Positions 1 to 5,037 of a DNA stretch of 5,037 nt are shown here, piece by piece. The DNA is taken from contig CAJMNU010000119.1 in assembly GCA_905214855.1 (NCBI GenBank), positions 1 to 5,037 of the forward strand, read 5' to 3'. The notes beneath the pieces were generated by a model, which searched no databases, had not been told where the DNA came from, and saw nothing but the letters and a program-made list of their open reading frames with translations. This DNA comes from an uncultured bacterium. Lineage in GTDB: Bacteria > Bacillota > Clostridia > Lachnospirales > Lachnospiraceae. Each line of letters opens with the position of its first letter. Positions within the stretch are counted from its first letter, which is position 1. The position numbers and the translations under genes are program-made.

Positions 1-27
1 GTATAGGGCAGATGTAGGAGAAATCAT

Positions 28-1338
28 ATGATACATGCAGATACATATTTACTTCGAATTCCGGAGTATGCAAAACAGAAGGCATCTATTCCTCAAGTGC
101 AGGCATTTTTGAGAGAAATGGGAGATCCTCAGGATAAAGTCAGGGTTATCCACATTGCAGGAACGAATGGGAAGGGAACGATTTGTGCCTATTTAACCCA
201 GATTTTGACGGAGATGGGCGAAACAACAGCAACATTTACATCACCACATCTTGTTATGATCCGAGAAAGATTTCGCTTAAATGGTAAGATAGTGTCAGAA
301 GAGAACTATCAGGACGCTTTTATAAAAGTCCTTGATCTGACAAAAAAGATGGAGAAAAAAGGGTTTTGTCATCCTACTTTTTTTGAATTCTTATTTTATA
401 TGCAAATGGAGCTTATCAAAAAAGTAAAACCAGAATGGTTGATCTTGGAGACTGGAATGGGTGGAAAACGGGATGTGACAAATGCCATCAAAAATCCATT
501 TTTGACTATTTTGACTTCGATCAGTATGGATCATATGCAATTTCTGGGGGATACACTGGAAAAAATTGCAGCAGAAAAGGCAGGGATTATAAAAGAACAA
601 GTTCCAGTAGTTTTTGATGCTTTAGACGATACCGTGTCTGATTGTATTGTTGCTGTGGCAAAGGAGAAGCACAGTCCATGTCTCCCCATCACAGCGAATG
701 AATGGGCGATGGTTTCTGTAGAGTATGATAGGGGAAGTATTTTGGCAGAGATTGATGGAAAGAATTGCCAGATTCCTTTTTTAGCAGACTATCAATTGGA
801 GAATGCGGCTGTGGCATATTATGCCATAAAAAATATTTTTGAAAGGATAGGCAGAAGATGGGATAGAACAATGCAAGAAAAAGTCCTGTCTGCAATATCT
901 CATACCAAATGGGAGGGACGTATGGAACAGGTTCTTCCTGGTGTCTATCTGGATGGTGCTCATAATAAGGGGGGGATTCATGCCCTGACGGAAACAATCC
1001 GTAAACTGTATGAAACAACTGGGAAAAAACTTTATCTGATGTTTGCCTGTGCACAGGATAAGGAATATGATCAGATGTTAAAAGAGCTGTGTGTTAAAGT
1101 ACCATTTGAGGCAGTTTTTGCAGTTCACTATGAGAGTGAAAGAGCGTTGCCTTTAGAAGAATTGAAAAAAGAAATGGAACTTCATGCCAGATGTCCATTT
1201 TTCCTTTTTGACAGAGTGGAAGAGGCATTGAAGAATGCCTTGCAGAGTAAAAAAGAGGATGAAATCCTGTTTTGTGCAGGTTCTTTGTATCTGGTAGGAG
1301 AGATGAAGAGTGTAATACGGAGGAAATACGATGATTAA
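28..1338 (+). CDS. folC: Bifunctional folylpolyglutamate synthase / dihydrofolate synthase
   Basis: Cytosolic Mur-ligase-family enzyme that adds glutamate to dihydropteroate or reduced folates using ATP, giving retained, active folate cofactors. Visible motifs in order: the ATP-binding P-loop GTNGKGT (residues 45-51); the folate-binding TSPH...RERFRLNG segment (71-86); ETGMGGKRDVTN (141-152), equivalent to the family's E-x-G-x-GG-x-x-D-[AV]-TN; SMDHMQFLGDTLEKIAAEKA (166-185), with the conserved His and the AEKAGI lysine; WEGRME (295-300); and LDGAHN (308-313), the Mur-ligase C-domain signature. The usual G-x-HQ-x-x-NA motif appears as ADYQLENAA (253-261), a mild departure. The length of 436 residues is normal for the family. 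The start is supported by AGGAG at 16-20, 7 bases before ATG. The 3' end overlaps the next small gene by 8 bases, suggesting a shared transcript. The family assignment is secure; the relative strength of the two activities cannot be read from sequence. Confidence 0.97.
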   Translation: MIHADTYLLRIPEYAKQKASIPQVQAFLREMGDPQDKVRVIHIAGTNGKGTICAYLTQILTEMGETTATFTSPHLVMIRERFRLNGKIVSEENYQDAFIKVLDLTKKMEKKGFCHPTFFEFLFYMQMELIKKVKPEWLILETGMGGKRDVTNAIKNPFLTILTSISMDHMQFLGDTLEKIAAEKAGIIKEQVPVVFDALDDTVSDCIVAVAKEKHSPCLPITANEWAMVSVEYDRGSILAEIDGKNCQIPFLADYQLENAAVAYYAIKNIFERIGRRWDRTMQEKVLSAISHTKWEGRMEQVLPGVYLDGAHNKGGIHALTETIRKLYETTGKKLYLMFACAQDKEYDQMLKELCVKVPFEAVFAVHYESERALPLEELKKEMELHARCPFFLFDRVEEALKNALQSKKEDEILFCAGSLYLVGEMKSVIRRKYDD

Positions 1339-1468
1339 TTTTGATGAAGAAATTAAGCATTTTAAGCCAAGTTTAGAGATTGAAGAGGCAGAAGATGCGA
1401 TTGTAAGAAGCGATTTGACTGATATGGCAGATATTATGATGGAACTTTTGAAGAACACAAAGGAGTAA
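1331..1468 (+). CDS. Small acidic protein of unknown function, 45 residues
   Basis: This is a short open frame starting inside the last codons of folC (8-base overlap) and ending 6 bases before the TPR-protein gene. It begins MINFDEEIKHFKPSLEIEEA and ends MMELLKNTKE. It is strongly acidic (13 Asp/Glu against 5 Lys/Arg) and has no Cys, no signal peptide and no membrane segment. The second half (about residues 16-42) looks helical and amphipathic. Support for its being a real gene: GGAGG at 1319-1323 lies 7 bases before its ATG, it fills exactly the gap between its neighbours, and its last codons carry the AAAGGAG (1459-1465) that serves the next gene, so translation of the two is probably coupled. 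I do not recognise the family. A role with the downstream TPR protein is only a guess from position. Confidence 0.72.
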   Translation: MINFDEEIKHFKPSLEIEEAEDAIVRSDLTDMADIMMELLKNTKE

Positions 1469-1474
1469 GCGAGT

Positions 1475-2785
1475 ATGGACTTTGAAAAAACAATATTTTA
1501 TGCCTCCAACAGTTACTATAATCTGGGGCTAGAACAAGCACAGGTTCGTGATCTGTCAGGGGCTGCCATTTCGCTTAAAAAGAGTCTGCGTATGGATAAG
1601 TATAATACAGATGCAAGAAATCTGTTAGGGCTTATCTATTATGAGATGGGAGAAACAGCAAATGCGCTGGTTCAGTGGGTTATTAGTATGAATCTTCAGC
1701 CTGAAAACAATCAGGCAGCTCATTATCTGGAGGAAGTTCAAGGAAAACCGGGAAAATTGGAGGTGTACAGCCAGACACTGAAAAAATACAATCAGGCATT
1801 GGAATATGCTAAGTCAGATAACAGTGATCTGGCGATCTTGCAGCTTCATCGTGTTGTGGAGGAAAATTCCCATTTTGTAAAAGCTCACCTTCTGCTTGCA
1901 CTTCTTTATATGCAGAGAGAGGATTATCTTAAAGCAGGAAAATCTTTGTACAAGGTTTTGAAGATTGACAGAAACAATGCAAAGGCTCAGCACTATATGT
2001 CTGTAGTTAAGACAAATACAGGGCGTGCAGAGATTGAGAAGAAAAAATTCAAACAGGCATTTTCACATAGAAAGATGGAAGATGATGATGTGATCATTCC
2101 GCCTACCTATAAAGAAACAACGGGATGGCAGACTATTTTAAATATCTTAGTCGGTTTGCTTTTGGGGGCAGCTTTTGTGTTTTTTATTGTTATGCCTGCA
2201 AATATTACAGCGATCAATGGAAAACACAATCAGGAAATGCTTTCCTTTTATCAGAAAATCAGTGATGGAACTTATGAGAAGGAAAAACTGGAAGAAACCA
2301 TTCAGCAGATGACAGAGGAGAAAAGCAGTCTGGAGCAGCAGATCACAGGCAATGATACACAGCACCAGAATCAGATCCAGGTGTGCAATCAACTGATCAG
2401 TATTTTGAATTGTCTGAGAAAAGATGAGATTACCAATGCAGCACAAATATATACCCAAATCGACCAGTCTGTGATGACAGAGAATGAGACTTTTACGACG
2501 GTTATGAATGAAATCCGTCCTCTGATCGCAGAGCAGGCAGCAGCAATCTATCTTCAGGCAGGAAGAGAACAGGTAACAGCAGGAAATTTGGATGCAGCTC
2601 TTACCTATTATCTGGCAAGTCAGGATATGAAAGATGGGGGAGCGCAGGTTTGGATGGAAATTGGACAGATATATGTGCAAAAAGAAGATACAGAAAATGC
2701 AAATCAATGGTTTGACAAGGTGGTAGGAAGTGAACCAGCAGATTCAGCACTTTCTGAGGCAGCAAAGGCAGCCAGAGGATATTAA
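1475..2785 (+). CDS. Single-pass membrane protein with TPR-like repeats on both sides of the membrane
   Basis: A 436-residue protein built mainly of helical repeats. Residues about 10-90 and 100-180 look like tetratricopeptide repeats (for example SNSYYNLGLEQAQVRDLSGA, then the helix pair LLGLIYYEMGETANALVQW, and LLALLYMQREDYLKAGKSLY). A basic stretch (KKKFKQAFSHRK, 189-200) precedes one hydrophobic segment at about 218-241, so by the positive-inside rule the N-terminal repeats should be cytoplasmic. After the membrane come a charged coiled-coil-like stretch (about 255-295) and a second TPR-like region (about 353-420, IYLQAGREQVTAGNLDAALTYY and WMEIGQIYVQKEDTENANQW). There is no catalytic motif, so a scaffold or protein-binding role is likely. 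AAAGGAG at 1459-1465 lies 9 bases upstream of ATG. It sits just before spoIIAA, where Bacillus subtilis has dacF, but nothing in the protein itself shows a sporulation function. TPR assignment is by eye. Confidence 0.88.
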   Translation: MDFEKTIFYASNSYYNLGLEQAQVRDLSGAAISLKKSLRMDKYNTDARNLLGLIYYEMGETANALVQWVISMNLQPENNQAAHYLEEVQGKPGKLEVYSQTLKKYNQALEYAKSDNSDLAILQLHRVVEENSHFVKAHLLLALLYMQREDYLKAGKSLYKVLKIDRNNAKAQHYMSVVKTNTGRAEIEKKKFKQAFSHRKMEDDDVIIPPTYKETTGWQTILNILVGLLLGAAFVFFIVMPANITAINGKHNQEMLSFYQKISDGTYEKEKLEETIQQMTEEKSSLEQQITGNDTQHQNQIQVCNQLISILNCLRKDEITNAAQIYTQIDQSVMTENETFTTVMNEIRPLIAEQAAAIYLQAGREQVTAGNLDAALTYYLASQDMKDGGAQVWMEIGQIYVQKEDTENANQWFDKVVGSEPADSALSEAAKAARGY

Positions 2786-2847
2786 ACTGGCAATTTTGTT
2801 TACATAGGATAAAAATATGAGAATTCAAACAGGGAAAGGGATTAGAT

Positions 2848-3198
2848 ATGGATTATCAGAATTTTGCCTATGAAGCAAAAGAGGAGAGCTTGATCGTACA
2901 TTTACCAAAGGAATTGGATCATCACAATTGCAGAAATCTGCGCTATGAGACAGATCTGATTATGGCAGAGCATTATATTTCCAAGATGGTTTTTGATTTT
3001 TCCAGGACAGAGTTTATGGACAGTTCAGGAATTGGTGTTTTGCTGAACCGATACAAACAGATGGAGAGAAATGGAGGCAAGATCACCATGTATGGTGTTG
3101 GGGCACAGATCAAAAGAGTGCTTTCAATTGGAGGAGTTTTAAGACTGGTAGAATGCTGTGAGACAAAAGAGGCAGCTGCCAAAGCGGAAAGGAGATAG
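2848..3198 (+). CDS. spoIIAA: Anti-sigma-F factor antagonist (anti-anti-sigma factor) SpoIIAA
   Basis: A STAS-domain protein that frees sigma-F in the forespore. Unphosphorylated SpoIIAA binds the SpoIIAB-sigma-F complex and displaces sigma-F; SpoIIAB turns it off by phosphorylating one serine, and the phosphatase SpoIIE (not in this window) turns it on again. The length of 116 residues matches the Bacillus protein (117). Diagnostic features are LPKELDHHNC (19-28), corresponding to the family's L-x-GELDHH, and FMDSSGIGVLLNRYKQ (56-71), in which Ser59, the first serine after Asp58, corresponds to the phosphorylated serine 58 of B. subtilis. The C-terminal half contains the expected GG-K and V-KR-L-x-x-GG elements. 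The start is supported by AAAGGG at 2835-2840, 7 bases before ATG. It is the first gene of the tight spoIIAA-spoIIAB-sigF set; spoIIAB starts 2 bases after its stop. No convincing sigma-H promoter was found in the 62 bases upstream. Confidence 0.96.
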   Translation: MDYQNFAYEAKEESLIVHLPKELDHHNCRNLRYETDLIMAEHYISKMVFDFSRTEFMDSSGIGVLLNRYKQMERNGGKITMYGVGAQIKRVLSIGGVLRLVECCETKEAAAKAERR

Positions 3199-3200
3199 CT

Positions 3201-3644
3201 GTGGAAGAAAAAAAGCAGGAACTCAGGAGAGACTGGATGAAGGTGGAATTTACCAGTTTATCAGAGAATGAGGAGCTTGCCAGAGTAGTGGCAGCTGTCT
3301 TTGCGAGCCGTTTAGATCCGACTTTGGAAGAGATGGATGATATCAAAACAGCGGTGTCCGAGGCAGTGACCAATGCAGTTCGTCATGGATATCGGGAGAC
3401 AATAGGAAACATCACTATGGAGATGGAGAAAAAGGAACACACATTTTGTATCACGGTAAGTGATAAAGGAAGTGGAATCGCTGATATAAAGAAAGCGATG
3501 GAGCCAATGTATTCTTCAGATCCAGATGGGGAAAGTGCCGGTATGGGATTTGCTTTTATGGAAGCCTTTATGGACTCTGTCTGCGTGGAGTCAAAACCGG
3601 GAGAGGGAACTAGAGTGATCATGACAAAGACGATAGCAAGGTAA
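3201..3644 (+). CDS. spoIIAB: Anti-sigma-F factor / serine-protein kinase SpoIIAB
   Basis: A GHKL-fold protein that binds and inhibits sigma-F in the presence of ATP and phosphorylates SpoIIAA. Numbered from the GTG start, the N-box is EAVTNAVRHGY (54-64), with Glu54 and Asn58 matching the catalytic Glu46 and Mg-binding Asn50 of B. subtilis. The G1 box is DKGSGI (88-93), the G2 region is ESAGMGF (111-117), and Arg28 lines up with the partner-contact Arg20. All key residues are present. The start is ambiguous. GTG at 3201 has AAAGGAG 6 bases upstream and lies 2 bases after the spoIIAA stop, giving 147 residues. ATG at 3237 has AGGAGA exactly 6 bases upstream and begins MKVEFTSLSENE, which aligns with MHLEFSALSQNE of B. 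subtilis, giving 135 residues. The wider boundary is given here; the 12 added residues are charged and have no counterpart that I recognise. Identity is certain, start is not. Confidence 0.95.
   Translation: MEEKKQELRRDWMKVEFTSLSENEELARVVAAVFASRLDPTLEEMDDIKTAVSEAVTNAVRHGYRETIGNITMEMEKKEHTFCITVSDKGSGIADIKKAMEPMYSSDPDGESAGMGFAFMEAFMDSVCVESKPGEGTRVIMTKTIAR
3225..3230 (+). promoter_or_regulatory. Internal ribosome binding site for the alternative SpoIIAB start
   Basis: AGGAGA lies 6 bases before the ATG at 3237, inside the reading frame that opens with GTG at 3201. The spacing and match are at least as good as those of the upstream site (AAAGGAG ending at 3194, before GTG). It therefore decides, or shares, the SpoIIAB start. 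A purine-rich hexamer can occur by chance in such a sequence, but its position at the family-aligned start makes function plausible. Confidence 0.5.
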
Positions 3645-3649
3645 TTTCT

Positions 3650-4387
3650 ATGAATGAGACCATGAATTTGATTCAACGGGCTCACGAGGGGGATAAAGAA
3701 GCCAGAAACAGACTGGTGACAGAAAATGCAGGACTTGTCTGGAGTATTGTCAGACGCTATCAAAATCGGGGAAGAGGATGTGATATAGAAGACCTCTTTC
3801 AAATTGGGACGATTGGATTGATCAAAGCGATAGATAAGTTTGATATAGGATATCAGGTACAGTTTTCTACTTATGCAGTTCCTATGATCGTAGGTGAGAT
3901 CAAGCGCTTTTTGAGAGATGATGGTATGATAAAAGTAAGCCGATCTTTAAAGGATATGGGGCTGAGGATCAAACTGGCAAGAGAAGAACTGATGGGAGAG
4001 ATGGAAAGAGATCCCACGATTGATGAGATTGCCAAAAAGTTGGAAGTCAGCCGTGAGGAGGTGGCAGCTTCTATCGGAGCGAATGCAGAAGTAGAATCTA
4101 TTTATAGTGTATGCGGTAAAAGTGATGAAAATAGCATGTATCTCATTGATAAGCTGAAGGAGGAAGGAGAGGGAGCAGAAAAAATATTGGATAGGATGAT
4201 GCTGGAAGAGGCACTTTTAAGTTTGGAGGAAAGGGAAAGACAGATCATCATAAAACGCTATTTTTATAATCAGACGCAGAGCGAAATTGCGGCAGGATTA
4301 GGAATTTCCCAAGTGCAAGTGTCCAGACTGGAAAAGAAAAGTTTGAGACAGATGAGGGGAACATGTGAGCCGTTTGGGCTTCATTAA
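3650..4387 (+). CDS. sigF: RNA polymerase sporulation sigma factor sigma-F
   Basis: The forespore-specific sigma factor, the first compartment-specific regulator after asymmetric division and the target of SpoIIAB. The protein has 245 residues (B. subtilis 255). Region 2 is seen as DLFQIGTIGLIKAIDKFD (48-65) followed by the -10-recognising QFSTYAVPMIVGEIKRFLRD (71-90). Region 3 starts near VSRSL (96-100), with DPTIDEIAKKLEVSREEV (121-138). Region 4 contains EERERQII (193-200) and the helix-turn-helix QSEIAAGLGISQVQVSRLEKK (210-230) that reads the -35 element; these elements match sigma-F/sigma-G proteins closely. The call of sigma-F rather than sigma-G rests on its place directly after spoIIAB. 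The gap from spoIIAB is only 5 bases. The ribosome site is weak (AAGG at 3638-3641, 8 bases before ATG), so its translation may depend on coupling to spoIIAB. A second in-frame ATG at 3662 gives MNLIQRAHEG and is a possible alternative start. Confidence 0.97.
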   Translation: MNETMNLIQRAHEGDKEARNRLVTENAGLVWSIVRRYQNRGRGCDIEDLFQIGTIGLIKAIDKFDIGYQVQFSTYAVPMIVGEIKRFLRDDGMIKVSRSLKDMGLRIKLAREELMGEMERDPTIDEIAKKLEVSREEVAASIGANAEVESIYSVCGKSDENSMYLIDKLKEEGEGAEKILDRMMLEEALLSLEERERQIIIKRYFYNQTQSEIAAGLGISQVQVSRLEKKSLRQMRGTCEPFGLH

Positions 4388-4459
4388 GGTTTTTTGATAA
4401 GGTTTTCGTTTGTGCCTGAGTGAAAACAGAAATGACATAAATGCAAGAAACACAAGAAA

Positions 4460-4489
4460 TACATAAAAGCAGAGGATTTCCACATACTA
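4460..4489 (+). promoter_or_regulatory. Candidate sigma-G promoter for the spoVA operon
   Basis: The -35 element TACATA (4460-4465) and the -10 element CATACTA (4483-4489) are separated by 17 bases. The -10 is a perfect match to the known sigma-G pattern CATNHTA. The -35 matches GHATR at four of five positions (A in place of the first G). Transcription would start near 4495-4497, leaving a leader of about 28 bases before the ATG at 4524. In B. subtilis, and as far as is known in clostridia, spoVA is transcribed by sigma-G, so the site lies where such a promoter is expected. Sigma-F and sigma-G promoters overlap in sequence; the absence of a GGNRANAHTR-type -10 here favours sigma-G. Confidence 0.72.
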
Positions 4490-4579
4490 CTGTCAGAAAT
4501 CGAAAAAAGGATGTGATGACAGAATGAAACCAGTGAAGTATCTATGGTATGTGGTAGCGGCAATCCTCTGCTTTTTTTT
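4465..4579 (+). terminator. Long-loop inverted repeat with T-tract, a likely terminator for sigF read-through RNA
   Basis: AAAAGCAGAGGATT (4465-4478) and its exact reverse complement AATCCTCTGCTTTT (4562-4575) form a 14-base-pair stem. After one mismatch, CC (4480-4481) and GG (4559-4560) can add two more pairs. The right arm continues into a run of eight Ts (4572-4579), and the left arm begins with As, the usual look of an intrinsic terminator. The loop is unusually long (83 bases), though a small nested stem CTGTCA/TGACAG (4490-4495 and 4517-4522) could shorten it. The left arm falls in the spacer of the sigma-G promoter, and the right arm lies in codons 13-18 of the 59-residue gene. Only RNA coming from sigF would carry both arms. 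The pairing is seen directly; terminator activity is an inference. Confidence 0.5.
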
Positions 4580-4703
4580 CATTTGGGGCGGAATTGTATA
4601 TTGTCTGGATAAATGGGGGGATTCCCCGTCTTATCCCAATGGTGTCTTGATAGAAAATGAATGGGAAACTAGACTATGGAAGGAGATAGAAGAATGTCTG
4701 TGA
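4524..4703 (+). CDS. Small single-pass membrane protein, 59 residues, at the head of the spoVA operon
   Basis: The frame begins MKPVKYLWYVVAAILCFFFI, with basic residues at the front and a strongly hydrophobic segment at about 7-28. It continues with a short extracytoplasmic-type tail rich in Asp, Glu and Trp, ending in a predicted helix WETRLWKEIEECL. It could be a membrane anchor or an uncleaved signal peptide. There are cysteines at 16, 27 and 58. The ATG is the first start codon after the preceding in-frame stop. The ribosome site is poor: AAAAAAGG (4503-4510) is 13 bases away. Its stop codon overlaps the first codons of spoVAA by 10 bases, the arrangement of a real operon member, and its own codons contain the AAGGAG (4680-4685) for spoVAA. 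I do not recognise a family. Its position behind the sigma-G promoter suggests forespore expression; the function is unknown. Confidence 0.62.
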   Translation: MKPVKYLWYVVAAILCFFFIWGGIVYCLDKWGDSPSYPNGVLIENEWETRLWKEIEECL

Positions 4704-5037
4704 GTGATACGGTTTTTCTCTCCATCAGCCAGATTACACAAGTACACAAAAAAGAGATATTTTTATCAGACATTGCTCAGGTATATTGTGCCAATCCATA
4801 TTTGGAAAATCGTTGTAAAGCAATTAAAATCCGACAGATTAAAGGAAAAACTTCAAGCCGTTTTGTTGGAAATGTGATGGATGTGGTAAAAAAGATAGAA
4901 GAGATCAACTCTTCCATACAGATTCAAAATTTGGGAGAAACGGATTTTATTGTGGATTATGAGCCAGAAAAAGGAATCCATGTTTGGTGGCAGTGGCTGA
5001 AAACAGTTTTTGTCTGTGGAATTAGCTTTTGTGGTGG
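4694..5037 (+). CDS. spoVAA: Stage V sporulation protein AA (SpoVAA), 5' part only
   Basis: The first gene of the spoVA set proper, encoding one of the inner-membrane proteins needed for uptake of dipicolinic acid into the forespore and its release at germination. The frame is open for 114 codons to the right edge; the full family length is about 200 residues, so roughly half is missing. Recognition rests on the N-terminal pattern VFLSISQITQVHKKEIFLSD (7-26), corresponding to the family's I-x-x-R-x-x-V-x-x-x-P-G-D-I-x-x-x-D stretch. This is followed by VMDVVKKIEEINSSIQIQNL (61-80) and GETDFIVDYE (81-90), corresponding to B. subtilis DIIQVLRAIHLKDPTIDVQT and GGAETIVEIQY. The first membrane segment starts at about residue 99 (WWQWLKTVFVCGISF). 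AAGGAG (4680-4685) lies 8 bases before ATG. Location just after sigF matches B. subtilis. Sequence identity is low, as is usual for SpoVAA, but pattern plus context make the call firm. Confidence 0.87.
   Translation, partial: MSVSDTVFLSISQITQVHKKEIFLSDIAQVYCANPYLENRCKAIKIRQIKGKTSSRFVGNVMDVVKKIEEINSSIQIQNLGETDFIVDYEPEKGIHVWWQWLKTVFVCGISFCG

Noticed and set aside
2..31. Possible end of an upstream gene, with a TGA at 29-31 overlapping the folC ATG as ATGA
   Set aside because: Only nine codons are visible and they match no family I know. The overlap is suggestive but cannot be told from chance.
689..1054. Minus-strand open frame of 121 codons opposite folC
   Set aside because: It runs antisense to the conserved folC motifs, shows no recognisable protein features, and no ribosome site was evident.
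2147..2707. Long open frame of 186 codons on the minus strand inside the TPR gene
   Set aside because: It lies wholly opposite a gene with a good start, ribosome site and coherent protein. Its translation is low-complexity, rich in Cys, Ile and Leu, as expected of an antisense shadow.
2796..2824. Sigma-A-like pair TTGTTT and GAGAAT at 17-base spacing before spoIIAA
   Set aside because: Three of six and four of six matches are expected often in AT-rich gaps.
4364..4395. Short hairpin at the end of sigF (GAGCC at 4367-4371 with GGCTT at 4377-4381, extended by ATG/CAT) followed by six Ts at 4390-4395
   Set aside because: The stem is short, includes a G-T pair and a bulge, and is separated from the T run by five bases. 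It is too weak to call a terminator, though it could add to termination after sigF.
4386..4406. Direct repeat AAGGTTTT (4386-4393 and 4399-4406)
   Set aside because: Eight-base repeat in AT-rich sequence with no further copies; no support for a binding site or mobile-element target duplication.
4402..4427. GTTTTC/GAAAAC inverted repeat just after sigF
   Set aside because: Only six mostly A-T pairs, a 14-base loop and no T run after it; likely chance in AT-rich sequence.

Overview
The window reads as a piece of chromosome from a low-GC, endospore-forming Firmicute. Class Clostridia, with a Lachnospiraceae-like flavour, is the most likely placement. The evidence is AT-rich coding sequence, strong AGGAG-type ribosome binding sites, and the sporulation order spoIIAA-spoIIAB-sigF followed directly by spoVAA. 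The taxonomic level below Firmicutes is an inference from gene order and protein style, not a measurement.

Every confident gene lies on the + strand and the genes are tightly packed. Positions 28-1338 encode folylpolyglutamate/dihydrofolate synthase (folC). Its last 8 bases overlap a 45-residue acidic small protein (1331-1468), which is followed after 6 bases by a 436-residue membrane protein with TPR-like helices on both sides of one transmembrane segment (1475-2785). A 62-base gap leads into the spoIIA operon: anti-anti-sigma factor SpoIIAA (2848-3198), anti-sigma kinase SpoIIAB (3201-3644) and sigma-F (3650-4387). A 136-base gap then separates sigF from a 59-residue single-pass membrane protein (4524-4703), whose end overlaps the start of spoVAA. 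spoVAA begins at 4694 and runs off the right edge.

Functionally, the middle of the window is the forespore switch. SpoIIAB holds sigma-F inactive and phosphorylates SpoIIAA; unphosphorylated SpoIIAA releases sigma-F in the forespore. The right end begins the spoVA operon, whose products move dipicolinic acid into the developing spore and are made late under sigma-G. folC is a housekeeping folate gene that happens to sit upstream.

The most interesting structure is the sigF-spoVA junction. A good sigma-G-type promoter (TACATA, 17 bases, CATACTA) overlaps the left arm of a perfect 14-base inverted repeat. The right arm lies 83 bases further on, inside the 59-residue gene, and runs directly into a tract of Ts. 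RNA reading through from sigF would contain both arms and could form a terminator. RNA starting at the sigma-G promoter would lack the left arm and could not. This would insulate spoVA from early sigma-F-operon transcription while leaving its own promoter unimpeded. The two small genes and the two possible SpoIIAB starts are the other points worth checking.
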